Shown here: one piece after another, positions 11,346 through 23,399 of the stretch
Numbering within the stretch: position 1 is the stretch's first letter
Layout of the letters: every line of letters starts with the position of its first letter
Source of the DNA: Acanthornis magna
Lineage: Eukaryota > Chordata > Aves > Passeriformes > Acanthizidae
NCBI GenBank assembly: GCA_036785705.1
Contig: JAWUZG010000331.1
Location: forward strand, 372,001 to 436,000
DNA: 64,000 nucleotides
Reading direction: 5' to 3'
Position numbers and translations under genes: made by a program
Notes under the pieces: generated by a model
Database searches by the model: none
The model's input: the letters and a program-made list of their open reading frames with translations, nothing else
What the model was told of the DNA's origin: nothing

Positions 11346-11399
11346 TTCTGCTCCAACTGGAACCTGGGGACACTTTCTCAGTTGTGACACTCAGTGGAA

Positions 11400-12600
11400 C
11401 CTATTTAAACTCCAAGAGACTTCAGTATTTCAATCTCACTTTGACTTCTTGAGAAGTTATTTGAACACACTCGGAGGGACTGAGTCTGATGTAAACAGCA
11501 CCAGAGCCCCGCGAAGATCATTCAAGTCCCTGTGCTGTGGCTGTGCTGCTGAGCTGGGCCGGGCTCCTGGCACAGAGGCAGCTCCTGGCAAGCGGCAGCG
11601 CTGCAGAGAGACAGCTCTGCCCAGGAGCAGCTCCTGTGCACAGCCCAGCAGGGCTGGGCCACTGCCAGGGCAGCTCAGGGACACCAGCAGGGCACAGCCA
11701 GAGCTCCCAGGTGCTCAGCATTGGCAGGGGCTGTGCCATGGCCCAGAGGGGGCTGTGTCATAGCCATAGGCACCTCTGGGGCTGTGTCACAGAGCCCCAG
11801 AGCAGCTGTGATGTCAGAAAGGGGCTGTGTGACATCCCAGAGTGGGTTGTGTGAGGTCACAGATTGGGCTATGACATCTCTGAGTTGGTTGTGTGAGGCC
11901 ATGGAGCAGCTACAGCATCACAGAGGGGACTGTGTGACATCACAGAGCAGGCTCCGAGGTCACAGAGTGAGCTGTGTGACATCACTGAGGGGGTTGTGAC
12001 AGCACAGAGCAGGCTGTGACATCATGGAGTGGGTTGCGATACAATGCAGCTTTATGGCATCACAAGGAGGTTTTATTATCTAATAGAGTTGCTGACGACA
12101 TCCCAGAGTGGGCTGTGACATCACAGGGGCTGTGTGAGGTCACTGGGGAGGTCATTATGTCCCAGCCCCCCCTCACAGCTCTCCCCAGAGAAGTCCAATG
12201 CTGCTCGTGCACAGCAGGGTCCCCTGTCCCCCTGGGTCCCCCCCTGCCCCCAGCTCCGCAGCCTCCCCCAGAGGATGTTCCACGAGATCGACCCCCAGAG
12301 CCTGACACAGGGACAGGGCGGTGGAGAGGGTGGGACAGGGGGACAGGGACCCGCTGGCAGTGTCCCTGTGTCCCCCAGGGTGAGAGCCATCGGCCTCTTC
12401 CTGCTGCAGCCCCAAGCCCAGCTTGGAGCTAAACAAAGGGCGCTGGCTCAGGGTCATCCCCTGGCGGGGGTTGTGCACCCCCTCTGCCCCCTCCCCAAAT
12501 TCCCTCCCGGGGGCAGCAGGAGCTGGGTCAGGAGCCCTGTGGGGAGGGAAAACGGGGTGACACTGACACGGGGGGGCACACACGCACTGGGGGGACACAC
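11400..12600 (-). repeat. Inverted copy of block M tail, with 20-bp CRE-like array
   Basis: Reverse complement of 1,440-2,560 and 36,140-37,120. The array occupies about 11,765-12,165; its cores read TGACATCA or TGAGGTCA on the plus strand at 19-21 bp spacing. It is shorter than the copy at 1,735-2,200, so unit number differs between duplicates. No gene seen. Confidence 0.75.
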
Positions 12601-12625
12601 ACGACCCCTGGGGACCCCCCCTCAC

Positions 12626-12689
12626 CTTCTCCCACAGTACCAGGAGGAGGAACCCCAACATGGAGCCCCCAAACCCCTGGCAGCATCTT
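12626..12689 (-). pseudogene. MHC class II beta transmembrane exon, frameshifted
   Basis: The minus strand begins KMLPG and ends with LGFLLLVLWEK directly before a GTGAGG splice donor. This fits exon 4 of MHC class II beta, which encodes the membrane anchor. Compared with the copy at 34,495-34,557 one extra base near the start shifts the frame. No Ig-domain exon is found next to it. Confidence 0.5.
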
Positions 12690-12699
12690 GAGGGATGGG

Positions 12700-13005
12700 G
12701 TGTGGTGGCAGCTTTGGGTGTTGGGAGGGGTCACTACTGCCCTGAAAGTCCTCCCAGCCCCACAACCAATGCCAGACCTCTCAAACCACCTCACAGCTTC
12801 CCCTAGGATGCCTCCAATTCAGTCCGTGACACATAAATGGCCCCAAGAGACACCAAAAGCCCTTTCCCATCTCCCCAAGACCCACATAATACCTCTCTAA
12901 GACAAACAGCCCGGCCTGGACCCCAAAACTCCATCACTGACCCCACCAAGCCCCATCCAAGCACTATAAATGTCCCTGAGAACCACAAAAACTCCTCCCT
13001 ATCCC
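12700..13005. other. Non-coding segment between MHC fragments
   Basis: C- and A-rich intron-like sequence, repeated with changes at 34,165-34,490 and partly at 63,650-63,780. No coding exon, RNA gene or mobile element is recognised. Confidence 0.4.
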
Positions 13006-13009
13006 CACA

Positions 13010-13255
13010 GAATCCCCCAAATGCCCCTCCCAGCCCCCCATGGCACTGACCAGGAGAGGTTGGTGGACAGGAACATCCACAGTCAGGAGCAGCTCAAGCA
13101 CCTCAGCAGTGATTTGGGCACTTTGGGGAGCACACCCCAAATGGGGAGACCCAGGCCAGGGACTGGGACAGACAACCGGAATTCCTGGAGAACAGATGGG
13201 CTCAGGTGGACATGTTCTGCTGCCACAACTATGACATCGTGGCACTGTCCCTTGG
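13010..13255 (+). pseudogene. MHC class II beta exon 2 relic, inverted relative to its unit
   Basis: Exon 2 encodes the peptide-binding beta-1 domain. One frame gives HGTDQERLVDRNIHSQEQL then LSSD, matching the conserved strand and REQL segment. The second half is in another frame (PNGETQARDWDRQPEFLEN, then RWAQVDMFCCHNYDIV), matching the helix and its closing cysteine/HNY region. The frameshift lies just before the TPxGE segment and is shared by the copies at 33.9 and 63.4 kb, so the exon was dead before duplication. It runs opposite to exon 1 and the transmembrane exon of the same unit. Confidence 0.8.
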
Positions 13256-13394
13256 CCTGGGCAGCCCCAGAACACCCAAATCCCTCCATATATTACCCTG
13301 AACCCCAAATTCACCACCAAATCCCAGGAAAATGGTGCAGCTTTAGATCTCTTTGTTTCATTTTTTATTTTTACCCCAATTTTGGTTGTTTTGA

Positions 13395-13450
13395 CAGGAT
13401 GAAGAAGGAAATTACTTAGGTTTGAAAAGAACTCCAAGATCATCAAGCAT
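13395..13450 (-). mobile_element. CR1 LINE 3' tail fragment
   Basis: The minus strand reads like the familiar avian CR1 end (GATGATCTTGGAGTTCTTTT, then a CAAACCTAA segment). Copies with the same position in the unit are at 33,735-33,790 and 63,210-63,260. It lies between the MHC exon 2 relic and the zinc-finger gene. Confidence 0.55.
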
Positions 13451-13706
13451 TGCTTGATGCCACCAGAATAATTGAACACAGAATTGAGAGTTTTTTGGGT
13501 GTAACGTTAATAAATCAGCTCTACCAAAGGACTTTTTGCTGTCAATCTGAGGACGTGGAAGCCACCAGTCAGGTGTGTCCTCCCAGTGTTGGTCACAGGG
13601 AGTGTGGGTCACCAGGGCACTGTCCAATGTGGGTCCTCTGAGGGGTGATGAAGTTGGAGCAGCACAGAAAGCTGTTCTCAGAGTCAGGGCACTCGCAGGG
13701 CTTCCC

Positions 13707-14698
13707 TTACTGGTGGCTTTGTTGGTGTTGGGTCAAGTGAGAGCTCCTGGAAAAGCTCTTCCCACACTCGGGACACTCATAGGGCCTCTCCCCGGTGTGG
13801 ATCCTCTTGTGGCGGATCAGGTTGGAGTTCCGGCTGAAGCTCTTCCCACATTGCGCACACTCATAGGGCCTCTCCCCATTGTGGATGCGCCGGTGCCTGA
13901 TGAGGGTGGAGTTGCGGTTGAAGCCCTTCCTGCACTCAGGGCAGTGGAAGGGCCTCTCCTCTGTGTGAATCCGCTGATGCCTAAGGAGACCTGAGCTGGT
14001 TGGAAACCTCTTCCAACATTCCCGACACTCGTAGGGCCTCTCCCCTGTGTGGATCATCTGGTGGCAGATCAGGTGGGATCTCTTGCTGAAGCCCTTCCCA
14101 CATTGCCCACACTCATAGGGCCTTTCCCCGGTGTGGATCCTCTGGTGGACGATCAAGTTGGATCTCTTGCTGAAGCCCTTTCCACATTCCCCACACTTGT
14201 AGGGCTTCTCCCCATCATGGAGCTGATCATGGACCACCAGGTCCGAGCTCTGGCTGAAGCTCCGGACACCTTCCCGGCACAGGGTGGGTCTTTCCTCCTC
14301 AGAGCGCCCTGGCCTGGGTTTGCAGCCCCTCCTTGTGCGGCACCTCTGGGGCTTTTCCTCCCTGTTGAGGTCCTGTGTCATGGAGCCGCTGAAAACGGCC
14401 TCTTCCACAAGGCTCTGCCCCAAGGGTTTGTCCTCCCTGGGCTCCGTCTGCAGCTCATTGCCTGGGAAGGGAGGACAAGGAGAGGATGGGATTTGCCTCC
14501 GTGCCACAGGCAAGGGGAAGGACATCCCCCAATCTGTCCCTGCAGGACAGTGTCGGCAGCGGGGTTGTCCTGCAGCCGGGAGTGATGCTCAGCTGGGACA
14601 TGGAGCAGAAGAGAGGGGGGGAAAGGGGCACTGACTTCCTCCTCACCTGCCTGCGCATCCTGGGCCATCTTCTTCTTCCTCACAGACTTCTGCACCAT
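13707..14698 (-). CDS. C2H2 zinc-finger protein, six fingers, apparently intact
   Basis: Two coding exons. Exon 14,647-14,725 is flanked by a pyrimidine tract/CAG acceptor and a GTGAGG donor; the ATG is taken at 14,698 and gives [14 protein letters not shown]. Exon 13,707-14,461 follows a CCCAG acceptor and joins in phase. The predicted protein is 268 residues: an acidic linker ([20 protein letters not shown]), then six Kruppel-type C2H2 fingers of 28 residues joined by TGERPY/TEERPF linkers. Every finger keeps both cysteines and both histidines. Such proteins bind DNA in the nucleus; the target is unknown. There is no KRAB box. An alternative start is the second ATG (MAQD). A 5' non-coding exon is likely upstream but not identified. 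Of three copies in the window only this one reads to its natural stop. Confidence 0.85.
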
Positions 14699-14829
14699 CC
14701 GGCCAAAGTTTGGGAATGGGAAATCCTGGTTTGGGGGAAAAAAGGGTGAGAGTGCTTTGGGCGGGGTGTTCCTCCTGCCAAAGTCCAGCTCTAGAAGTCA
14801 CTGGGTGTTTTGTGTCTATAAAATCCTCC

Positions 14830-16170
14830 AAATATGAAGAATGACCCCAAAAAAAGCCTCCCAGGAGTTCCCCCTTTCCAGTCTCCCCTCTTTGGGATGC
14901 GGGGGTTCCCCCTTCTCAAAGCTGATGGGGCCCCCGTGGGTCCTGGGGATCCCCCTGCTCTGGGCTCCTGCTTAGGGATGCCGTGGGCTTTCGGTGGTCC
15001 CAGGGGTCCCTTCTTCCCTGATGCTGCTTTGGCTCCCAGGGCTCCCAGGGTCCCCCTCTTCAGGCTCCCCCCACTCCAGGCACTCAGGGCTTCCCCCTCT
15101 CTCTGCCGCCCCTTTCAGCATCACAGTGTCCCGGCCCTGCCTCATCTCCAGGCTCCCCTACCCCTCCAGGCTGCCGGGGGTGCCCCAGCTCCACTATCGC
15201 CCCTCTCTGCTCTGTCTGCACCAGGAGTCCTGCGTTCCACCTCCCGGCTCTCCTGGAGATCCACAAAACCGACGTCCCGTTCTGCTAATGCCGGGCAATT
15301 CCCACATGGACACCCCCCAATATTCCCCCAAGGTGCATTTATGGCTCTGTTTGGAGTCCTGCAAGATTCAAACATCCCCTACAGCCCAAAAAATCCCCAC
15401 CAGGGACATGCAAAGATATCTGGGGCTCGATTCCAGAATCTATTAGTTCCAAACACTCCCCCAAAAAAAAATCCCTCCTGGAGACCCCCCGATAGATTTG
15501 GGGTGAGTTCCCCCTCCTTGGTCACCTGTGGAATGTGGGGGGGCAATGATCCCAGAGCCAGGGGTGCTGCAGACACAGTGGGTGGTGAAACCTCATGGTT
15601 CTGCTCCTCCTTTTCCTGCTCCTCCTCTCTCTCTCCACTTACTCCTGCTCCTTCTCTGCTCTCACCCCAGAACCCCCCCCACCCTCCTGTGACCCACAGC
15701 TGGGACAGCACAGGCTGCTGGGATTGGGGAACCCCTGATCAGCCCCAGGGATGGACAGGAGGCTTGGTGACCCCCCAAGTGCGAATCCACTTCCCCCAGA
15801 GCCCCAGGGAATTGCTCCGGGGATCGAGTGCTGGGGGACAGGGCTGGACACCCACGGAACCGCCCTTCTTCCCTCCCAACCCCACCTTTCCCTCCCCTCT
15901 CCTCCCCTTTCCCATTCTTCTTCCAATCCACACACCCCTCCCAACTCAATTTCCATGTCCCATCCCCCTCCCGCTCTTTTTGGGGGTCCCAGACCCCTCT
16001 TTTCCACTGCTCTTCTCTCCCTTTCACCATTGTCCCCTCAATCCCCAACCCCCCTCTCCCATTATTGGTTTTGGGGGTTTACAGGACCGTCCTGCCCACT
16101 TTGGGGGTCCCAATCCCCAGTTCGCTCACTTTGGGCTCCCAGCCCCTGCCCCTCTTCTCACCGCGCCCCC
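14830..16170. other. Non-coding interval between zinc-finger gene and MHC exon 1
   Basis: The plus strand is strongly pyrimidine-rich (especially 15,860-16,060) and so lacks stop codons over long distances; an 807-codon open frame spans it but resembles no protein. It contains repeat R2 (15,290-15,580). Matching intervals are at 30,765-32,230 and 60,160-61,620 in opposite orientation. Confidence 0.5.
15290..15580 (-). repeat. Direct repeat R2 of block M (inverted copy)
   Basis: On the minus strand this segment repeats, with divergence, the segment 16,835-17,145: a CAGGTGACC...GAGCTCGCCCC start, a GAGCCCCA-ATATCTT middle and a GGACTCC...GGATATTGGGG end. The two repeats bracket MHC exon 1. Confidence 0.65.
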
Positions 16171-16177
16171 CGCTCAC

Positions 16178-16248
16178 CCCGCGGCCGGGGGCACTGCCAG
16201 CACCACCAGTGCCACCACGACGGCCCCAGCTGCCCCCACACGGCCCAT
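16178..16248 (-). pseudogene. MHC class II beta exon 1 (signal peptide), isolated
   Basis: A 71-base exon encodes MGRVGAAGAVVVALVVL and then AVPPAAG, a typical passerine class II beta leader, and ends at a perfect GTGAGC donor. The surroundings are CpG-rich with GGGGCGGGGC upstream. The peptide would direct the chain into the ER. The next exon in this orientation belongs to a zinc-finger gene and is in an incompatible phase, and exon 3 is missing, so the exon has no MHC gene to serve. No clear W/S-X-Y box set was found upstream. Confidence 0.8.
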
Positions 16249-16834
16249 GCCCAGCGCCGGGCAGCTGCCCAGAGCCCCAAAGCAGCCGCGCTCTGCCCTG
16301 GGGGGTCCCCAAAGCGGCCCCGCCCCGCGCGGCACTGCGAGCACCAGGCCGGAGCAGTGCGGAGCGCGGGCGGGCGGCATCAGCCGTGCCCGGGCAGGGC
16401 CGGGCCCCGCGGGACAGCTCCCCCCGCACTCGGCCCCAACGGGACAGCGCCCAGCGGGGGGGCCCGGCCTGCCCGCCCCACACCTCCCCCTCCCCAAATT
16501 CCGCTCCCGCCGCCGCTGGGGCCCAGGGGGGCGCAGCTGGGCTCCAGAGCTGCCGGAGACACGTGTCCCCCGCTGCCACTGCCACCCCCGAAGGATTAGG
16601 GCTACCCCAAAACTCCCTCACAGGTGGCCGATACCTCGCAAGCCCCGAAGGACTGGGGTCCTCCCGCCTTCATCACCCCCAACCTTCGGCTGCCTCATCC
16701 CAGGCCCCAGCCCACCCATCCCCCTCCCCCACACTTCAGCCCACACCCCAATCCACATCCCACCCTGCCCGGGCCCCAGCCCACCCCATCCCACTTCTCC
16801 CGCCAGCCGCCACGGGGACCCCCAAAAACCCGCG

Positions 16835-17145
16835 TGCCGGGGACTCCCCAGTATCCCCCCAGGGCCATTTGCGACTCACATTTGGAGTCCTGAAACATCC
16901 AAACATCCGCCCCTCCCCCTACCCGCAAAAAAACCAAACAAAGCCTCCCAGGATCCGCCGAAGATATTTGGGGCTCTGTTCTGGAGTCCTACAAGCTCCA
17001 AAAATCCCCCCTCCCAAAAAGAACCCCCAAAAAGAACCCCACGCACCGCACAAGATCTCTGGGGCGAGCTCCCCCTGCCCGGTCACCTGCGGGATGCGGG
17101 GGGCGATGCTCCCGGGGCCGACGACTGCGGACAAAGAGTGCGAGG
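16835..17145 (-). repeat. Direct repeat R1 of block M (inverted copy)
   Basis: Paired with R2 at 15,290-15,580; counterparts are 29,810-30,130 and 59,214-59,535. The minus strand reads GTCCGCAGTCGTCGGCCCC, then the GTGACCGGGCAGGGGGAGCTCG segment, then two copies of a GGACTCC motif. Function unknown; it could include a 5' non-coding exon or promoter. Confidence 0.6.
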
Positions 17146-17279
17146 GACACACGTGGCAGCTCCTTTTCCTGCTTCTCTTGCTGCGTCTCCCACTTTGTCC
17201 CGCCTCTTCCTCCCGCTTCCCCTCCTCCATCTCTCCTCCCCACCCGCTTCTTTATGATCCTCTGCCCCTCCTCTTCCTC

Positions 17280-17640
17280 TTCTTTGGGACTCCAGCTCCG
17301 GCGTTGTTTGATATCACCCCTGGGGCCATGCCGTGCTCAGCGGAGCATCCTGTACTCTATCAGCACTCTCTGCTCCTTAGAGAAGGATTATATATCTAGA
17401 TCTAGATCTATTTTGTGTATATATATATATGTAAGATAAGTTAGATTACTACTCCATGCTGCCCCCAAGGAGTTCCCCTCCCCCAGGGCAGAACCCTGCA
17501 AGGAATGTTTTAGACACACAGGAAGTTCTACGATAAACACAAATCCAGGGTTGGCTTAAGGCAGAATTAGACCAACTGCTGAAGGACAGAGAAGCTTTGA
17601 ACTCGTTGCAGCTGAAAGCAGGCAGTGAGTTGTTGGGAGG
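17280..17640. other. Junction between inverted block M and block K, with AT microsatellite
   Basis: Block M homology ends near 17,380. A short run of CTAGAT and TATA dinucleotide repeats (about 17,385-17,435) follows, then block K homology (compare 39,840) begins near 17,460. No gene. Confidence 0.55.
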
Positions 17641-18700
17641 TGTGTGAGTGAGCCAAGGGTGAGGGGAAGGGAAACGCAGAGAGGCCTGGCAGTGCTGCTG
17701 TGCAGACAGGCTGCTGGGAAGGGCACTGCAGCCCTGCCCTGGGCCAGCTGTGCTGGTGGATTCTCATGGCAGCCTGCACTGGCCATTGCCAGGGGCTGTA
17801 GGCATGGACACTGCGCTGAGCCCACGGCAGCAGCCATTGCTCAGGGCTGGTGGCAGTGCCCAGAGGCAGAGGGGATGCGGTGCTGGGGGCTTGCGCCATG
17901 GCCACCTGGCCTGTGCCGCGCTGGCTGGACAGGCGACGCGGAGCAGCAGCAAAGGCCAGGGCCAGGGCCAAAGGCCAGGTCAGCCACACAGAAAGGGTCA
18001 GTGCTGGGGACTGTTTCCATGGCAACCCTCACTGGGACACCAGCCCTGGGTCACCTGGCATGGCGCTTGCCATGGAAACGCCTGGCAGGGACTGATGCCA
18101 GGGACACTTGCACTGAGACCCTGCTGGGGTCGGGTGCCATGGCAACCACCACAGGGCCACAGTGGCACCGAGGTTGCCATGGCAACCAGCACAGAGCCCC
18201 TGCCCACTCTCCAATGCCACCACAACCTGCAGGAGACACTTGGCTGAGGTTGGCTCCATGGCAAACAACCTTGGCTGTGCTGTGCTGGGCATTGTCACGG
18301 TCACAAAGGAGCTGTGGAGCCGTGGCGATGGCGCATGGCCATGGGCTGCTGCTCTGGGCTGGGCCAGAGGGAATTTCCTTGCCAGGGCTTTCTCTGGGGC
18401 TGTGCTTTGGGGCTGTGCTGAGCACAGCATTGAGCACACACAGATGGTTTTGTTCTCACTCAGCTTGCACAGAGCCAAGGCCTTTCCTGCCCCTCGTCCG
18501 GCCATGCTGGGGAGGGGCTGGGGGTGCGCGGGAGCTTGGGAGGGGACACAGGGGGACAGGTGACCCCAACTGACCCCGGGGATATCCCAGACCATAGGAC
18601 ATCATGCTCAGCGTATACAGTGGGGGGAACAAGGAGGAAGGGGGGACATTTCGGGCAATGGTTTTTGTCTTCCCAGGGAACACTTAGGCAGGAGGGGGCC
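17640..18700. other. Block K entry segment; non-coding
   Basis: Nearly identical to 40,040-41,090. A 309-codon plus frame is open in both copies, but it starts with GTG and has no family resemblance. The middle holds a cluster of RFX-type palindromes, listed separately. Confidence 0.5.
18013..18266. promoter_or_regulatory. Cluster of five RFX-type (X-box) palindromes
   Basis: Five sites centred on CCATGG with GTTNCC/GGAAAC or GGCAAC arms: 18,013-18,027 (GTTTCCATGGCAACC), 18,065-18,079, 18,134-18,147, 18,172-18,187 (perfect palindrome GGTTGCCATGGCAACC) and 18,253-18,266. RFX transcription factors bind this imperfect palindrome and act on MHC class II promoters and ciliary genes. The cluster is kept at 40,411-40,664. 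Binding is inferred from sequence only. Confidence 0.55.
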
Positions 18701-18706
18701 CTGTTT

Positions 18707-19387
18707 TGCTGTGGGCAGGGTCAGCACCAAAGACACAGACACCAACTGGAGGAATAGTGTAATTTATAGAATGCAAAACTGCAAAGAATGACAAAAGGAG
18801 AAGGTCAGCAAAGCACATGATCATTAGCAAATTATCACAACAGGAGAAGCTCAGCAATGCACCCAATCATTCCTACCAAAGATTGCCTATAATGATTTAG
18901 AAAGATCCAGCACCAGTTACCCTCAGACTTTACCATCACCCACACCCACACATCAGCTGGGGGAGCTGTCACAGCCAAGGACTGCAGAGCCACTCCCGGA
19001 CACTGGGAATTCCTGCAGGTGTGTCCACCCACAGGTGAGGCTTCCAACCTGGCTGGGAGAGGGCCCAGCTTGGACAGTGCTGAATAAACAAACTGACAGC
19101 ACTTCTAGTGCAGCAACATCTGGTTTCATTCTCCTCTTGCTTTCTCCCAAAGCCTGGCCAGTGCTCAAGGAGGAACCAAGGGAGCTGACTTTGACCATAC
19201 ACCCCCAAAGAAAGACAGATACGGCCTTGCCCAGTTTCTAAATACAGAAAAGTACATCCAGGTTTCACCAGTGAACAGATACATAGATCATATTGCTAAT
19301 AATACGTCATTAATGAGCGGGTAGAAATATAACCTTTGGATGGAAGGTTCATCTAGAGGTCAGTTTTGGCCTAGGGCCTGTTGTTCA
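18707..19387 (-). mobile_element. ERV3 (copy 1) 3' LTR
   Basis: A direct repeat of 22,567-23,221: shared GGGCAGGGTCAGCACCAAAG, shared central block with CACACATCAGCTGGGGGAG, and shared end GGGCCTGTTGTTCA. In minus orientation it starts TGAACAACAGG and ends near GCA. The two LTRs differ by many substitutions and indels, so the insertion is old. Confidence 0.75.
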
Positions 19388-19725
19388 GGCCTTAGTCCTT
19401 CAATGGGTCCTTGGACCTACAGATGAACTACAACCTTCAGAACAATTCTTTCCATGACAGAGTTTTAGATTTAGGCATTAGGCATAAAGGCGTAGTGTCT
19501 TCTCTTCAATTAAGTGCTGTTCAAGTTTATGATTCAGGCCTATAATTTGCATTCTTTTTAAAACATGCCCAATCTGTTGATACTCTCTGGTCCTTACCAA
19601 AACCCCCAATTTTCTTGAGACTGTGTCTCTTTTCAGACAAGTCTCTGTGCTCCATTTCTCAGCACAAAGTGTTACAACAACTCTACCATTGAATCATAAC
19701 ACACCAAGTGCACACACTTCAATGA

Positions 19726-20956
<1,231 letters not shown>

Positions 20957-21396
20957 TCAGTGTTCACATCGAGCCCCGTGGATCAGAGCATTTTCCCAAG
21001 GGACCATTGGGGCAAACAGGAGATTTGGTCTGGCAGGATCTGTAAAACAACATCCTATAACATCTACTTGTTCTCCCATTGAACACTTGGCTGCAGGGAC
21101 ATTTTCCCATCGTTCCTGCCCAGGATTCTGGATTAAAACTGTGCTTTCTTTCCCCAGAGCTGTTCCTTCAGCTGCCTCGGGAGGGCCATTTGGCCTCTGG
21201 ACCCACACCTTGCCTCCATTGTTAGGACTGGTGGATCCAAACCCTTTATCTCCACAAGTAGTGGTGATTTGAGGTGGATCTCCTTTTATCACAATTGTTT
21301 TTAAAACTCCAATATCAATAATTGTCCTGCCCTGTCATGGGGTTGAATAATCCAATCTTGTTCACTATTGTTTAACAGAATTACCTGAATTTCTTC

Positions 21397-21699
21397 TCAA
21401 TAATCTGCATCAATTCCTCCTCCCATGACATGATCACCTTGCAAGGCCAAGCTCCAGTGAGCAGGTATCAAACCAAAGTGTCCTGGAGGAATCTGAATTC
21501 CAGTTTTGCTATTGATAACTCTCGTTTGCTTCAGCATTATCCTAATTAATTCCAATAATAAGGTCCAGCCCTGCAGCCTCTGGGGTGGCCCTGCAAGGAG
21601 CCATCGCACCCAGAACAATTTCCCAGGAAGGCCAAGTCTCACTGTCCATGGTTGGATTTGCAAATTGGGTTCAGCCATGCACATCAAGGGTGTTTCCAT
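21397..21699 (-). pseudogene. ERV3 copy 1 dUTPase remnant
   Basis: The minus frame shows [13 protein letters not shown] and GGGIDADY, two conserved motifs of trimeric dUTPase, which removes dUTP during reverse transcription. The first motif is damaged (the copy at 43,800-44,051 keeps AGLDLYA in an adjoining part). It lies after the integrase end and before env, a position known from ERVL-type elements, unlike that in ERV1. Confidence 0.8.
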
Positions 21700-22084
21700 T
21701 TCCCCCGTGGGCCATTGTTAAGGAAATGGAGCACATCTGTGAGATGGGTTCTCCATCGGGACACGTTCCCATCTCCTCATTTTTCCAAGTGACCTTTGAA
21801 CAACCCCTTCATCCGTTCAACCAATCCTGCAGCTTGTGGATAGTCTGGTACATGAAAAACCCAGCAATCTTAATTCCTTTTTTTTCACATTAACAGACAA
21901 AGCATTCCACATCACACTATCAGCAAACCCTATAAAAACAGCCAATTTCATCCCTTCCTCCTCTATTTGTTGTAAACAATCTCACAATGTTTACCACTGA
22001 CATTCCGGTCCTGGCCAGTCATTTTCTGTAGGGTGTTTGGAGTTACATTCTTGAGCAGCCAAAGCTAATAAATTAGTATTATCA

Positions 22085-22165
22085 GCATTATTTAACATTA
22101 TTAAATTTTAAATATATATACATATATCTATTTCTGTATTATATTATATATATATATAATTCTAG
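22085..22165. repeat. TA-rich microsatellite
   Basis: Imperfect (TA)n with TATATATATATATAAT; length differs from the paralogous tract at 44,505-44,575. Confidence 0.7.
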
Positions 22166-22566
22166 TATTAGTAGAAGTTATTAGTAGAAGTCTTATTTCA
22201 CTTGAACAAACAAATCTGAGCTCAGGATTAAAATCTTCTTCTGTCACTCTATGTGGGAGCCTTCCAACAACTCCTGTTCCTTCTGTTGGTGCTGTTTCCA
22301 ATATGCTGTTAACAAAATCCATCCTGGTCTTCCCAAAAGCACAAGTTCTTTTCCTTTTTAAAACAAAATGTTTGGATGCATTTCAATACATCCAGCGATT
22401 CAGCTGCTTTTAACCAACTTCCCCATTGCTCACACGGTGCTCCGACCTCAGTGAACCATAAGGAAGGTGTTCCCATCCTGGAATTTCAGACGGGATGGAT
22501 TCCTTACATTTACATTTAAAAAGTGACATTTTGTGGTGATCCAGCCAGATTATGCCAATTTTGTTT

Positions 22567-23221
22567 TGCCACTGGGCAGGGCCAGCACCAAAGACACAGA
22601 CACCAACTGAAGGGATCAGGGTAATTTCCTACAGTTCAAAGCAGCAAAGAACCACAAAAGGAGAAGCTCAGCAATGCACCCAATCATCACTACCAAAGAT
22701 TGCCTATAATGATTTAGAAAGATCCAGCACCAGTTACCCTCAGACTTTACCATCACCCACACCCACACATCAGCTGGGGGAGCTGTCACAGCCAAGGACT
22801 GCAGAGCCACTCCCGGACACTGGGAATTCCTGCAGCTGCCTCCACCCACAGGTGAGGCTTCCAACCTGGCTGGGAGAGGGCCCAGCTTGGACAGTGCTGA
22901 ATAAACAAACTGACAGCACTTCTAGTGCAGCAACATCTGGTTTCATTCTCCTCTTGGTTTCTCCCAAAGCCTGGTCAGGGCTCATGGATGAACCAAGGGA
23001 GTTAACTTCGACCATACACCCCCAAACCAGGCCAGATCTCAGATTTTGTGGCCTTGTCCTGCTTCTAAATACAGAAAAGTCAATACATGATTCACTAATA
23101 AGTGGATACATCTATCACAATGCTAATGATCATGCATATTTCGTTAATGAGCAGATACAAAGATAACCTTTGGTAGGAAGGTCCATCGAGAGGTCACCTT
23201 TGGCTCAGGGCCTGTTGTTCA
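22567..23221 (-). mobile_element. ERV3 (copy 1) 5' LTR
   Basis: Pairs with 18,707-19,387. Just inside it the minus strand reads AAACAAAATTGGCATAATC; no standard primer-binding site could be assigned with confidence. Confidence 0.7.
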
Positions 23222-23279
23222 GGCCTCAGTCAGGCCTCTTGTTCAGGCTTTGGTGCTTCAGGGACGTGGTTTAGTGCTG

Positions 23280-23370
23280 GGCTGGACAGTGCTGGGTGAA
23301 CAGCTGGACTTGATCAGCTCAGAGGTCTTTTCCAACAGAAAGGATTCTGTATTTCCAGGATTTTATCTGC
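23280..23370 (+). mobile_element. CR1 LINE 3' tail fragment
   Basis: GATCAGCTCAGAGGTCTTTT followed by CCAACAGAAAGGATTCTG matches the end of avian CR1. Copy at 45,690-45,780. Confidence 0.6.
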
Positions 23371-23399
23371 TGCATTTAGCTAAGTCCACATTAGCAGCA

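Noticed and set aside
14834..17257. Very long open frames (807, 551 and 626 codons) antisense to MHC exon 1 in the three blocks
   Set aside because: The strand is pyrimidine-rich, so stop codons, which need A or G, are rare. The predicted proteins are low-complexity proline/serine runs without a family, and their frames differ at both ends between copies.
17644..18573. A 309-codon frame over the RFX cluster, open in both block K copies
   Set aside because: GTG start, no homology, and the opposite strand is equally open. Regulatory content explains the conservation better.
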